From Fomitopsis serialis (lineage: Eukaryota; Basidiomycota; Agaricomycetes; Polyporales; Fomitopsidaceae), in the NCBI RefSeq assembly GCF_022376445.1, contig NW_025954970.1:62001-126000 (forward strand): 64,000 nucleotides of DNA. The letters run 5' to 3'. The notes beneath the pieces were generated by a model. It was not told the origin of the DNA. It made no database searches and saw nothing but the letters and a program-made list of their open reading frames with translations. Positions 21,267-33,849 of the stretch are shown here, piece after piece. The position numbers were made by a program, and so were the translations under genes. How positions within the stretch are numbered: position 1 is the stretch's first letter; the number at the start of each line of letters is the position of its first letter.

Positions 21267-23553
21267 CTATTTTGACTCGAGGAAGTTCTGGATTTTCGCG
21301 GCCTGGTAGCCTACAATTCCACCGCTGGTGATGAGTCACACAACCAGCGCCACGACGATAGGAGGAAAACCCACTTAGGAGCGGGAACCGCGCGCTGAGC
21401 TTTGTCATCACGAAGAGGACAGCGCCCAGCTCGCCCTGGATCTCCAGCGAGTTCATCGGCGGCCACGAAGACTGAAGGCGGAGCAGCTCTGACTCGAGCA
21501 CCTTCGCTGCCGAAGACCAACAGGGCTGACAGATACGAGCGCGCTAATCAGCGAGAACCCGGGACGGTTACGAGAGCAATGATGTGACGTACACCGATCA
21601 GGGGGTCCAGGAACTCGAAGTCCATGTCGACGATGTGCTTGGAGACGAGGATCATGCCCCGCGCGGAGCGAAGACACTTCTCGCGCGAGATGGCGTCGTT
21701 TTCCATGAACGGGAAGTGCAGACGGACCATCGCTGCGTGCGCCAGGCTGTGGACCATGATAAGGGTGTACTTGTCCTCAGGCAGCGCCGCGCCGAGCTGG
21801 TGCAGGGGCAGCAGCGTCGACGCGAAGCGCGTGATGGTGTGCTCGAGCACGCGGAAGTTGTCCATGAACGCATTGGAGGAGGGCACTTCTGACAAACGAC
21901 GGATGAGCTACGACTCACCGGCGAGAAAAGCAGGACGTACGTGAGCTCCAGCTTGACGACAGCCGGTTGGCAGCCTCAAAGAGTGCGGACGCTTTCGCGC
22001 GGAGAGCTGCAGTCGAGAAGCCACTGACCATGTTCGACGTCTGAGCTTGGTGCATGAAAAAGCCTTGCACGGTCGGGCTCGCGTTGCCAACGTCAATGTC
22101 TCCCTACCCAATTAAACAGATTAATACACTATTCCTACAGAGAATAAGTTACGCGTCATGACATACACATGCATACTCGTCCATACTCTGCGGCCACGGT
22201 GTGCTGATACACGTCCAGGGGTGATCGCTGTCCGGGATGGTCGACGGCCGTTGGAGCGCCACGGACCAGCACCGGTCAAGATTGTACACTTGCCAGAACG
22301 TCAGTATCCGCTCTCCGCGCTCAATCGTGTCCTTCGCAGGCTCAAGTCTGAACGTCGAGTCCCAGTCCTCTGCGCTCGACAGCGGCGTCCGCTCGTCCAC
22401 ATCAATCTGGTGCAGACCGAACTGCACTGCCAGCGAAGACGCGACGGTCGAGTGGTAGCTGCCCTCGAACAGGCGGCCGTTCGAGAGGTAGTACACTGAC
22501 AGGATGCAGGACGCCTGGATCACGTCGATCACTTTGGATGGGTACTGGATCGCGTCGGTCATAGCCGACAGCGCACGCGACAAGTAATGGGGCTCATGCT
22601 CGCAAAGAGATCCTGGCCGCGACAGGTAACACGCCCACAGGTAGATCGCGTTCATCAGGACTGGATGCCGGCGCTCTGATGAGGGGAGAGTCAGAGATTC
22701 TCGCAGACGATCAGGATGCAGTTCAAGACCACACTGATGCCTGTGGGGAAGGAAAATCTCCAACCTACGTGCCATGGGGAGTAAGCTCTCTAGATCGCAT
22801 CGCATGAGATCGCACTTACAGCATCTGCGCAAGCTCGAGTGGTGGCTCCTCTGACGGATTGTATGGTTCGCTGACAGGTCCCGCGAAGTCCTAAGGGGGA
22901 CATTACACAACGCGAGCAGTGAGACAGGATCACACACGCACTGCCATGTTCTCCCATTGTGTCTCCCAACTTGACTCTACGTCTAGCGCGGACCCGGGTG
23001 TCAGCGAGGGGGGCAGCAGCGCGACGCGAGTGGCGGCTCACCTGGTTGAAACGGCGTCGGCGATGCCGAAGTAGGAAGACTATAGGTGCCCGGGGAACCG
23101 TGGCTAGAGGAGGAGGACGACCCAGAGTAATACGGGGTCTGTGAGTGAGGATCGAACAGCGTCACGGACGGAGACGAGTGTTCGAGGCCCTCAAGCTCCT
23201 TGACCCTAAGCTCGAGGCGAGCGATGTGCTCTCGCATGAGCTGGGTGCGCGTCTTCCCCTTCCCGTCGTCGTATTCGCAGGCATCGCCTTTCTTTGCGCG
23301 GACGCATTGTTGGCATGCGGGCTTTGCGCCGTCGCAGCGCTACCCTGGGGCGTCAGCGGCACGTGTGGAGGGAAGGGCGGGGCGACTGACCATCTTGCGT
23401 TTCCGGCAGCGGAGACATGCTTTACCTGTGGCAGGTCGGTGGCATGAGAGTAAGTGGATCGGAAATAGCCCACGGATGCGGGGGAGACGGACCTCTCTGG
23501 AGGGTGTTGCTCGGACCCGGTGTGGATGATAGGGACGCCCGCTTCTCGGCCAT
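21267..23553 (-). CDS. Zn2Cys6 fungal-specific transcription factor
   Basis: The ATG is at 23553 and the TAG at 21267. After two introns the N-terminus gives a full binuclear zinc cluster: Cys24, Cys27, Cys34, Cys41, Cys44 and Cys53 (C-x2-C-x6-C-x6-C-x2-C-x8-C), starting GKACLRCRKRKMRCDG. A short coiled-coil stretch (QLMREHIARLELRVKELEGL) and a Ser-rich linker follow. The middle (LPSSERRHPVLMNAIYLWA, ASCILSVYYLSNGRLFEG, GERILTFWQVYNLDRCWSVA) is the fungal-specific transcription factor domain. The C-terminus is YQAAKIQNFLESK. It should bind DNA as a dimer in the nucleus; target genes are unknown. Multiple short introns are present and not all boundaries were fixed. Confidence 0.88.
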
Positions 23554-26500
23554 TACAAAAATAGTGTAGTAGAATATGCGAAAGGGCAAAGGTGGGCACG
23601 GAGAAGGTGAGAAAGTGGCAAGGGTCGGGGCCCAAAAGAAGGTACACGGTGGAAGGAGCCCTATCCAGGGGAGACTCGAGGCGGCGAGCAAAGCCGGGTG
23701 CGTCACACGAGACAGAGACGGCCGCCTGAGGAGGAGGACGAGGAGAGCCAAAGGCGAAGAACAAGGCGAACGACCCCGGCGGGGGACGATCCAGCCGTAC
23801 TTGTATCAAATCACTTCTGGCGAGAGCGCGGAAGCCATAATTCCGGCTTGTCGCGACAAGAGCGTGTAGGCGCCCGCTGCACTGCTTGCCCAGAGTCGGA
23901 CGCGTGCCATCATGGTCATATGCGCCTCCCACGTCCCTCTCACAGCGGGCAATCATACCCGTCCCACTCGACACTTGGCGGTCCTCGTCTCGACGCCAGT
24001 CGCAGGTCGCTGGTGGGACGAGCACAGACCTCGCCGCTCTCATCCGGCCCACCCCAGCCACCGCCCCGCCACCCGCCACCCCCGCCGCGCTCCGTGTTCG
24101 TCGCGCTCGGGCAGCGCCAGCGAGCGATGGCCCGCGATCATCCAATCACCCGCGTAGCCATGCGTTGCGCGCGCAATTTACCTTTGCCTGTTCTGGCCGC
24201 GAGGCATTTGCCGCGGGCTTGGATCGGAGATCGTTCCTTGCGGTCCCGGGCCTGCTGGTCCCCCGCTACGCGACCCGGAAGGGGATAGCAGAGGCGGTTG
24301 CCCAAATGCAGACAGGGGGGCGCGGACGTGATGCGACCCTCGGCGTACATCGATACAGCCCAAAGACCTGCCGGCCGACCTCCTCTGCTCATGCCGCCGG
24401 TACCATCCCTGAGGGGCGTGCCTTGCTCTTTCCTGCCTTCGACGACGCCAGCAATTCCGATAGCGCGGTGCTGACCCATCCCCGTGGTCCTATCTCCTTA
24501 CACAGTTCGCAGTACAATGATGGCCCGTCTGCAGTACAATTGTCATAACCAATGCATGGGCGTCCATTGTCCATCATCCGCCGTCGGAGAACGCGTGAAG
24601 TTTAATACCCAATAGTCACCTGGATGGCTGCTGGGAAGATAACGTCTCCGAACTGGACGGCGCGAAAGAACATCTTACACTTGTCTTTGACAGTTCCATA
24701 CTAGTCCCGTTCCTTCAATGTGACCATGTCGTAATGCTCACTCTGAGCTGATCTTCGCGCAGAGAAGGCGCACGGGCACCACGCCTCATCGACCGCGCCC
24801 GACTTCCCTTACTGACAGACCAAAGAAACATCGCGCTGACATGCAGCACGGACCAGGTCAGCGTCCGAGGACACTGACCCGGGCCCACGCGACAGAGTTC
24901 CGAATCGATCTTACGGCCGCTGGCGATCGGCCCAGCCGCCATTCCGCGAACATGCTTCTCGACCACCGATCCCCTTCGCCGCATCAGCGCCCGTGCAGCC
25001 GTCGCTTCGCGCCGCGCCACCTCCCGCACGCTCCGCTACGCCTGCGAAGCACGAAGCACTGGAGTTGTTGCCTATTTGGGAGACGTGTGTGCCGAACAAC
25101 GCTCCATCCGCCCGATTTGGGGCTGCTCGTCCTCGGGCGCATCACTCGCGTACACGGCGGTGGAGCGTTAATACGCCGTCCGTCTCGAAACTGAGCTAAC
25201 GGACTGGCTTCTTGGGGTTACTATCATGTTGGTAAGTATTGGAGGGGGCGAACGAGCGGGCGACGATCACTGGAATTTTGAAGCTAGTCCGCGGTGGAAC
25301 TAAATACTTCGCACAGGTGTGTGCGCCCATTTGATGCTTTGTCTCCGAGACCATCCCTGTGCTACTGACGAAGTGGGTTACCTTACATTGAGTCGGTCCG
25401 ACGCAAATGAGGAAAGCCTTCGTTAGTCGTATGTCTTCGCCTTCGTTTCACAAACATGGACTATGATCTTACCAACCTGGTGGCGCGTAACCGTCGGTAC
25501 AACTTGGTTCGGCATTCTCTTGCATCGGCGGACTCGTTTCCATTAGCCCGCCCTGCATAACGCAGTGTTGAGCAGCAGATGAGGTGCGCACAGGTTTATA
25601 CTCGTCGTGTTCTCCGCGGACGAAGCAGCCTCGTATGAGTGCTCCGTCGCGAGCCCGTTCAAAGTTGACGGTGACAGACGAAAGAGCCGGTGTTTGAGCA
25701 AAAGCCCGGGGCTCCTGCCGGCCGTAGCAAAAACACACAAGTGACAACCGTGCTGCGGCCCTCCGTCGTGTCGGCGCGTTCAACGTGAACAGGCGCGGTA
25801 CTCATGCACTGGCACGAGGCGACCCATGGCAGATTGTGTACCTGGTGCCAGTGTATGAACTTTGACTTGCATCGCTCAGTGGATCCCTGGTACGCGTCAC
25901 CCGCACTGGCAGAGGAGTCGAGATGCCCATCTCAGATTTCCCGCTCGATCCACCTAAGACACAACCGAAGGCGCTGTAGTACCGTCTGCTGAGATCCACT
26001 GGGACGTCCCGCGGAAACTCGCGCGCATGCAAATGCCTTCCAACCGTGACATCGCGCGACAGATTGGCAGCCCTCCCAAAACATGTACGGCAATCCGCAA
26101 GGACGGCGCTGCTAATCGTTCTGCACATCGTCCCCAACGACACGCTCGCGCGGCGGCCGACTCGCGATCATTCTAGCGTCGCACTGGCACTCACCGCATC
26201 CCATCGACCATCACCGTCACCGTCGCGCGCATCACCCTCCCGGTCCCAGACGGCGATCCCGCCTCGTCCGTGCGCGCCAGCCACCTCCGAGCCCCGGTTC
26301 GAGTTGACAGCCTCAGCCACCAGCGAGCGGATCAGGGCGACGGAGCGCCCGTGTGCGCGCTGCGGATCTGCGATCTCCCTCCGGGGCCGCGCCCTGTACT
26401 TAGTTTGTGCGCAGCGGATTCGCTGCTGGGGAATATTGCGGTCGTTCGATCGAAGAAGGTTCGCCGGGATCGAGTCTGCCCCCGCAGTCGCGATCGAGGA

Positions 26501-29500
26501 CCCAGGAACCGAGCGGGTGACGATGTCGAGGAGTGCAATATGAGAGTCCTCCGGCCGGCCGGTGCCAGTGCGCAGCAGGAACGGCGACGAGATGAAGAAT
26601 GGTCGTGACACGGTGCGCCGTGGAGCAACAGCGTGCGTGGCACGATCGGTCCCGTGGTGCTAGAACGCAGGTTTGCACTGGTACCGATACCAGCTGGTCG
26701 GTAACTCGCGGTTGTTACTTAGAGCAGCGGGAGGACTTACGGGCGTCGCGTGATCATAATGTGTAAAACGACTTCAATCGTGATTCCTTTGATGCAGGTG
26801 AATCCAATTCTGCCGCGAACCTGATGCCATCTATCTACACGCAAGGCGTGTGGGGAGACCGGTCGTACCCAAGTGGAAAGGCCCTTTACCTCGTCGACGT
26901 GATCGGGGAAGTTGACGCCTGCGTCACTGCATTGGGTTGCGTGAGCCGATTCTATCGTGGGTTGATGGCAGGCGTACCGGCTGATATATGGCACTGCGAA
27001 ACGTCAGAATGATAGGGTCGATACCAATGGGCTGGCTAGGACTGTTCCTGCTCTCTGCAGTGTCATCGCTTGTCGTGAATCTCGTCACTTGTTTGTTGCG
27101 ACTACGTACTAGTATGACTTTCTGGATCAGCGATCCCTGGCTACAGAAGTTCCTGGACCCTTGTCAGTTGAACACTTGGCGATGTAGCTCGAGCAACAAA
27201 GATCCCTGGGAGGAACGCTGAGATGAGCATTGCCTGTGTGCGAGGCTGGACGACAAGAACCTGGATTTGAGCGTAGTGTATCGCCTAGGGACTGTGCTGA
27301 TTGTTCCATTCGGCCATTTGAAAGTCGTTCCCTGGTTGCCTAGCCAGTTCGGAATGATATGCTGGCTTCAAATCTGCTCCTGGGATACGGGGGGTATAGC
27401 CTGAGCGACGGACAAGACCAATTACCCACTCACCGTTCATGCACCGAGTCTTCCGATTGCGTTCTCTAAACGAGGCCGGGCAGTGAAATGCGGCATTTTC
27501 CGTCGTTTCAGCGAGTTGCTGGATCCGGGCTATAGTCGCGGCGGGCGTAGTAAAACGAGACGTCCTGATGCTCTGGCCCCAGAGTCCAGCGGAGTGGCTG
27601 TGCATCGTCAACAGGTGGCGGCCAGTAGTTGAAGGGCCAAGAGGTATAACCCAGTGTTCGGGCAGAATCTTCACAGGAGACAGCCGTATTCAACTTGGTG
27701 CAAGTGGAACAAGAGTAAGTGCTTACGTGTCTCGAACATCTGTTCGGGCTGATGCGGTCAGCGGTCAGCTTGTGTTCGCTGACATACTGTTGAATCATGG
27801 AGGGCGTAGTGTCGCGGTCAATCCACTCGTTACCCCGACTCCGGGAACGAGAAGACGGTATGAAACCAAATCTCAACGAGAGGATCCGCGTTGTGTGCGA
27901 TATCTTCACTTGGATTTACCCTCGAACAGCGGTAGTCTTCCATTGTCCGAGCGCCTGCCGTGGGTTGAGTGACTCGCCTTTCGAAAAGCTGTCTTCACCG
28001 TGGTTTTGAAACATCAGCCGGGATTAAGCGTGCAGGCGTGGCGACGAGAAAGTCACGTAGTTGCTCCGCGGTATTCTGCGCATATTTTATTCACAGCAAC
28101 TGTGCTGCCACTTCAGGACCGGAGTCGCCACATGCCCAAGCTCGTAATAAGCCCCCGCTCCCTGCCCCCAACGTGCCGACAGGTAGCCGACATGACGGCC
28201 CAGAAATATTCCGCCACCTCGAGTAGCGCATCGGCACATTTGAATTGGCATGCGGCTAGCGTAGGTTCTTGACGCGTGACAGTGGATTATAGAACTTCTA
28301 CCGTCAGCACAGGCCGGGTGCTCGACAAAGGATCGACGTAAATGCCAGGGGGTTCGGGAAGGACATCAGCACAGCCCATCGGTGCTGTTTACGGGAAGAA
28401 ACAAGGCGGAGACCATTCTGGAGAGACGGTGAAGCCTTGGGCGAAGGGTAGGGAGGGGCTGATAGGGTGGCCATCATGTGCACCTGAGTGGACGGTCAGT
28501 AATCGCCGTCTACGTGAAGATCTCACTACAAGAAAACGTGCCGGGGTCCTTACGACGTCGCCACGTATGGGTCTTCCCTTCGACCAACCTTCGACTCCTC
28601 CAGCATGCAGAGCGTGCGATATTCGATATCAGTGAAATCAAGTCTGAGAAAACGAAGCGCGCGCCCATGTTGACGTCCCTGACTTCGAAGAGAGAAGGCG
28701 ACCGGTTTCTTCGGTGCGACATTGGTTCTGTGTCTGTTCCCCGTGCGCACATGCTGTCATTTCGATAGAGAGATCACCGCTGACAGCAGGTATCTGTCAG
28801 CTTGAGATTCGTGCCGTTCTATCCATCAGAACCCTGGACAAGTGCGTGTAGGCTCTGGTGCGCCCTCCACCGCACGAGCTCAGGCTCGATCGTCGACAGT
28901 CTGCGAACGTGGTGGAGACCGGGGGAGCCTGAAAAATGCTACTTCGTCTAGGCAGCGCGGGCCATCGATGGACTCCGTCGAATACGAGATCATGGTAGGA
29001 ACAACAATACGCACCTAACTTTGTTTTTTGGCACATCAATACTTCAGGTCGGGAATAATTCGGCGGACCAGACAGATGCTTCTATGAAGCCCGAACGAAT
29101 CCTGTATGAGCCTCGTGGCAGGTTTCTGTGTAAAAGGTATTCATTAGGACCGAAGACGCCAGTGATATGATCGTGCGCGGCCTCGTTATTCAAATGGTAC
29201 TTGAATTGACCACGTTCCTGCACAGAGAACAACCCGAGACGGTGCTTGCGAGGACGCACAATGAGGCTGTCGCATGTCAAGTAGCGGGCACATACGCATG
29301 GTACGCACGGATAGTCAACGTCGGCCATCATACCCGCAGCAGACTTACCTCCTACCTGGCGTTTCGCCGACCCATGACCTACCAGTACGCAGCGCTCAGC
29401 ATTCAAGGTATCGGCCGCTGTACAAAGTACAAGACAGCCTGTACAAGGATCTCGAATCTCGATTCAGGAACTTCCCCGCGCTCAGTGACTTCGTGATCGG

Positions 29501-30894
29501 ACTCTACATGGACTTTGTCTCGGCGCCGTCTATGCGCGCGTTGAACGTTGAACGTTCGTAGATCGAGTGTCATACGTACAGCTTCGACATCTTGGTCAAT
29601 GGGCGCATCCCCCGGTCCCATAGCGGCATCCTCAGACTTGTGGCAAGCGCCTCGAAGTAGTGGGGGCAAAAGTTGGGCGAGGGTCAGTGTGGATCAAACC
29701 AGACAACACAGCCTCACGCACCTTAGCGCTCTCTAACGATACCAGACTTCATCGTCGCGCTCCATGTCCGACAGCGGGCGCACAGCAGCGCTTCGACAAT
29801 CGACCGCGCAATGCAATTCGGAACCCGTTGCAGTTAGGAACCTGTATGTAGGAACCTACATATCAATAGCAAGGCAGCTTCAGACGGGTTGTGTCCGAAG
29901 GAAGGCATTTGCCGCGACATGGCACCGGCCCGGGTCTGCCTCAGAGGCACCGAGGAGGACTCGCCGTGGGTCGACCACATGGGAGCAGTCCACTGCCTCC
30001 GACCGGTACCGGCGGTCGTGGGCAAGTGAAGCAGGTCGATCTGCTGGGCGGTGCCGGGAACGTAAACCCTGTCAAGTGTACATCTACTTTCGCAAGATGC
30101 GCAGTTGGACCATATGGACACCGTCCGTTGCGATACCCCCGCTGGCAGAACGTTGGCGGTGAAATCGGAAGTTCGCGCTGTACCGGATATCGGTGATAAG
30201 TTCGCAGTTCCTCCGAACGTTGACGTATGCGCGGGCTGCACAGGATATGTGGGCAAGCCGCAAGCCGCGGGTCGGCGGGTATCTACTCGGAAGGTAGGAT
30301 GCACGTACCTGGATGTGGTACGTATGGCACGAAGCAAACACCGCCATATAGGACATGAGACAGACTTTGCCAGAACCCAGCCGGGGTGAATGTCGCTGTT
30401 GAATGGAGAACGTCACATCATGTAAGTACGGTGGGCAGATGTGGGCGCGTTACTATAGACGCCCACTGCTGCTTTATGTACATACGGCATGCAAAAACAC
30501 CGCACATCTGTCGGACGTTACGGAAGCAGGACAAACCCGACTAATCACACTGACAATCGGCACCGGCTCTTGCCCAGTACTAACTAAGCCTAACAGTACA
30601 GGGCATAGCCTGTACAGTGTCACCAAGATGCAGACTTATGGATGCGAGATCATTATTAATACGGTGACGATGGGATAAGTAGCGACGGGCAGTATGCAGC
30701 AGACGGATCGATGACGATGACGAGCGTGATGATGCACAGCGGGAGCTAAGTCCAAGACCAGCAAGCGGACGGTTCAACCGTCCCGCAGAGCTAGACAGAT
30801 GCCAACAATAACAGATAAGGTGCGAGAGGAGAAGAACGTCCGAGCGGCACAGCAGCCCATTCGACATGCAAGAGTCACTAATCAACAGCAACGC
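23554..30894. other. Gene-poor 7.3 kb region
   Basis: I cannot support any gene. The first 0.8 kb is the GC-rich upstream region of the regulator, with many chance frames (a 220-codon plus frame at 23886-24548 is Pro/Arg/Ser-rich). Around 26168-26678 all frames are open on both strands because of GC content. Frames at 27285-27909, 29044-29406 and 29834-30389 have no recognisable motif. No transposase, reverse transcriptase or long terminal repeat was recognised. It may be decayed sequence or hold lineage-specific or non-coding genes. Confidence 0.45.
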
Positions 30895-32767
30895 TCAGCA
30901 GTCGTCGTCGTCGTCGTCGTCGGGGAAGCCGGCGGCGGCGCGGATCGAGTCGAGAAGGATGTCGTTGTAGTCGCTGCCCGCCTCCCACATCGCGAAGCCG
31001 CGCAGGTTGCTGTTCGCGATGAAGCTGCCCTTGGCTCCGAACGAGTCCGCGTCGTCGAACGAGACCATTGTTTGGGAGCACTCGTCGTACACATACGGCT
31101 ACACGTCGACCCATCAGTCAATTGCTCTCTTCAACCCCAGCGAGGGATGTACGCACCGTCTGGCTGCACCCGTCGAAGATGTAGTTGATGCCGTCAGCAA
31201 CGGAGCCGTTCGGATTGAGGTAGCCCCCTTCGATGAGGCCCCAGAAGTCCATCACGCCCGAGGGCCCGGAGACGACGCCGCAGACATCAGTGTTCGTCGC
31301 GTTGTCCCACGCGTCGCCGAGCGGCTGCTCGGACGCGTTGAACGCGGGGTACATGTTGAGCGTACCGTTCTGCGCGACGGCGGCGGAGGGCTCGACAGCG
31401 TATGAGTGGCCATAGCCTGCGACGCCGAGCACGATCTGGTGCGCCGGCATGCCCGCGGCGCTCCACGCGGCGAGCGCACTCACCGCGCTGCCCACCGCGG
31501 TCGTGCTGTTCGCGCAGGTGTCGTTCAACGGTGCGTTCGGGCCCACGGTGGAGTCCCAGCTGCCGTGCACGTCGTAGTTCATCACGTTCACCCAGTCGAG
31601 GACGGTGGCGAAGTCCGAGACATTGCTGACGGAGCTCCCGTTCGAGCCGGTCAAAGGCACGACAGGGACGGAAGCGGTCATGATAAACTCCGAGCCCATC
31701 TCCTGACGGAACGCCTGCAGGAAGGAAAGGAAGTTGTCTGTGTCGTTCTCAGAGACGACGTTGCAGCCGATACCCTGCTTGCCGGGGTATTCCCAGCTAG
31801 TAGATCATTAGTCAGGCACTTAGCCAACGAGACAAGTGAGGTACACACTCGAAGTCGATACCATCCAGCTCGTATTGATGCGCGAAGCCGGCAATAGCTT
31901 GGACGAAGTTAGTTATGTTGTCTGGCGTTGCCATGTTGTCCGAGAAGTGTGTGGAACCACCCCAGCCGCCGACAGACACCATGGCCTTTACGTGCTGTGC
32001 ATCGATGGTGTTCAACGACGCGTCTCAAAGACGGATTCACGTGTACGTACGTTATCCTGGGCCATGGACACAAACTGGGGGAGAAGCTCGGGGTCGGAGC
32101 CGTCAAGACTGACGTTCGCTGAGGGTTCTGTTGCACTGATAGAGTGAAAAATTAGCCGTCAGTTGAAATGATCGAGTAAGAAATCCCAGATTGCCAAAGA
32201 GGAGGAAAGGCAAGGCACGCCACACTGAGCCAACATACACTTCTGGTTCTGTCGTAGCATGCGAAGGTCATGTTTCGACCGAGTGAGATTCAAAGCGAAG
32301 TCGTCACGCTACTACACGGCCGCGCGAACCTTGTCGACTTGGAACTGGACGAAGGAATTGTTATGGGAGTGTGGCGGAATGCGTGTGGTTGAGACAACAC
32401 CAAATAGGTAACAGAACACGGCTGAGCGTCGTGTCACCATTCGTCTAGTTCTACGAAATGTGTCCGCGCCGCGGTACCAATAGTAATGATGCGGTTGTCG
32501 CTATTCTCCTTGACGCACATCATCCAGAAGGTAAAGTACTCACGCGAAGGAATAAATAAGGTGGGTATACTTGTCCCAGCTGACGTTGCCCAACGTGAGG
32601 GTGTCAGAGTGCCACCCGGTGTACCACGCCGCCGCCACCATGTCGACGGTCGAGTTTGTTGAGTTTGCAGAATCGGTTGAGGCATCCCGAGCGTAGAAAG
32701 GGGAACCTGTTGCATGGACTGCAGGAAGCGCAAGCAAGCCCAGAGAGAGGAAAGACAGCATGGTCAT
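30895..32767 (-). CDS. Secreted GH18 chitinase
   Basis: Exons 32767-32544, 32135-32051, 31994-31849, 31796-31157 and 31098-30895 join to 432 aa. The N-terminus is a signal peptide (MLSFLSLGLLALPAVHATG after a second Met). Conserved GH18 blocks are AAWYTGWHS, YTHLIYSFA, VKAMVSVGGWGGSTHFS and the catalytic DGIDFDWEYPG near residue 150, rebuilt across an intron, with Glu154 as the acid. Others are WVNVMNYDVHGSWD, LGVAGYGHSY and LRGFAMWEAGSDY. It should cleave beta-1,4 linkages in chitin at the cell wall or outside the cell. No chitin-binding module is present. Oddities are a 408-base first intron against 52-58 bases for the others, and a tail of seven Asp ending in Cys. Confidence 0.92.
30901..30921 (+). 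repeat. GTC trinucleotide run in chitinase 3' end
   Basis: Seven GTC units on the plus strand encode seven Asp residues at the end of the minus-strand chitinase gene. It is a coding microsatellite. Confidence 0.9.
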
Positions 32768-32870
32768 CGTCGTAAACGAGTGGACGGGATCACAACAGGG
32801 AGGCTCGAGGAGCCGAACACGACGTGAGTGTGGTCGTAGGCGAAGACCGTCACCGTCGTCTGCGACAGTC

Positions 32871-32876
32871 TATATA
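32871..32876 (-). promoter_or_regulatory. TATA box of the chitinase gene
   Basis: TATATA (part of GTATATAGAC on the minus strand) lies about 105 bases before the chitinase ATG, a typical spacing. Confidence 0.55.
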
Positions 32877-33274
32877 CGCGGAGGCACGTGCGACTAGCCG
32901 CACTGCCGGTTCACAGCCAGGCTGAACCAGCACAATTAGGACCACCGGGTCGCTCTGTTCTATGTTCTAGGATAGCCGTTTCCTCGTAATATGGCCTGCA
33001 TTGCTCTGACGTCGTCAGGTCGCGTAGCTGAGGGAGGATACTTCGACGTCCTGAGTTTGTGCCACGGCTGAACGAAATGAGCCCAGACGAGTTCTTGCCA
33101 GAATTTTCGACATTTTGGCACTGTATAGCAGTGGACTGATTCTGAAACGGTGCGTCAGTGATTTTGGCGTGGCAGAATCTGAGACTACGAGTGTCGATCA
33201 TCCCCGCCACGTGGAGGTGGAACTCGCCGTTTCCGCCACGCGTACGCGCAAGCTGCAACGACCCGTGTGATTCC

Positions 33275-33849
33275 TTGAATAGAGTCCTCCTGAAGGCCAT
33301 ATCGATGCTAACACATGGAGTCTGCACAAGGCAAGCAGTTAGGCGGCATTGAACCATGCATCGTGGCCGTTGAACGGCGTGGTCTGAGATGAGGAGAGGA
33401 AGATCAATGAGAACACCGCACTCAAATTGAACTTACTAAGCCACACCATAAGTAGCTCTGTATGCCACGATAAGAGACACGCAATACATTTTTTGAAGCT
33501 TCAATCAAGCATCAATACATCGGCCCGTGCAGTCCTTAATAATCGGAAGAAGATACGTCGTCCTTCACTGACTCAGTGACTGCACCTGTCTTCGTCGTGT
33601 CTTTCTCCTTGCAAAAAATGCCCTGACATCTTTGCCCTCGCCGAGCTGGTCGACACCACACCACAGCGCTTGCGATCCAGCTTACTATTTCATGATGAAG
33701 GTGGCCGCTGCTGGCACTTGCGACTGTATCATGACCGACTGCTCAGACGGTGATCCAAAGACGGAGCTGTTTTCTTGAACAGTCACAAGTACAGGTGAGA
33801 ACATCAACTAGATGGAAAAACTCGATCCCCCTGAGCGGACGTATCGCAG
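33275..33849 (-). repeat. 3' flank of Family 2 copy B, duplicated with cluster A
   Basis: Read on the minus strand, this matches the 3' flank of Family 2 copy A (8728-9655) except for about 270 bases present only in A. No gene is visible. The stretch 32877-33274 also holds nothing recognisable beyond the chitinase promoter. Confidence 0.6.

Noticed and set aside
23886..24548. 220-codon Pro/Arg/Ser-rich plus-strand frame upstream of the Zn2Cys6 gene
   Set aside because: Composition matches GC-rich promoter DNA, several other frames are open there, and there is no known motif.
26168..26678. Several overlapping 90-165 codon frames on both strands
   Set aside because: Simultaneously open frames reflect base composition; none shows introns, domains or a start context that favours it.
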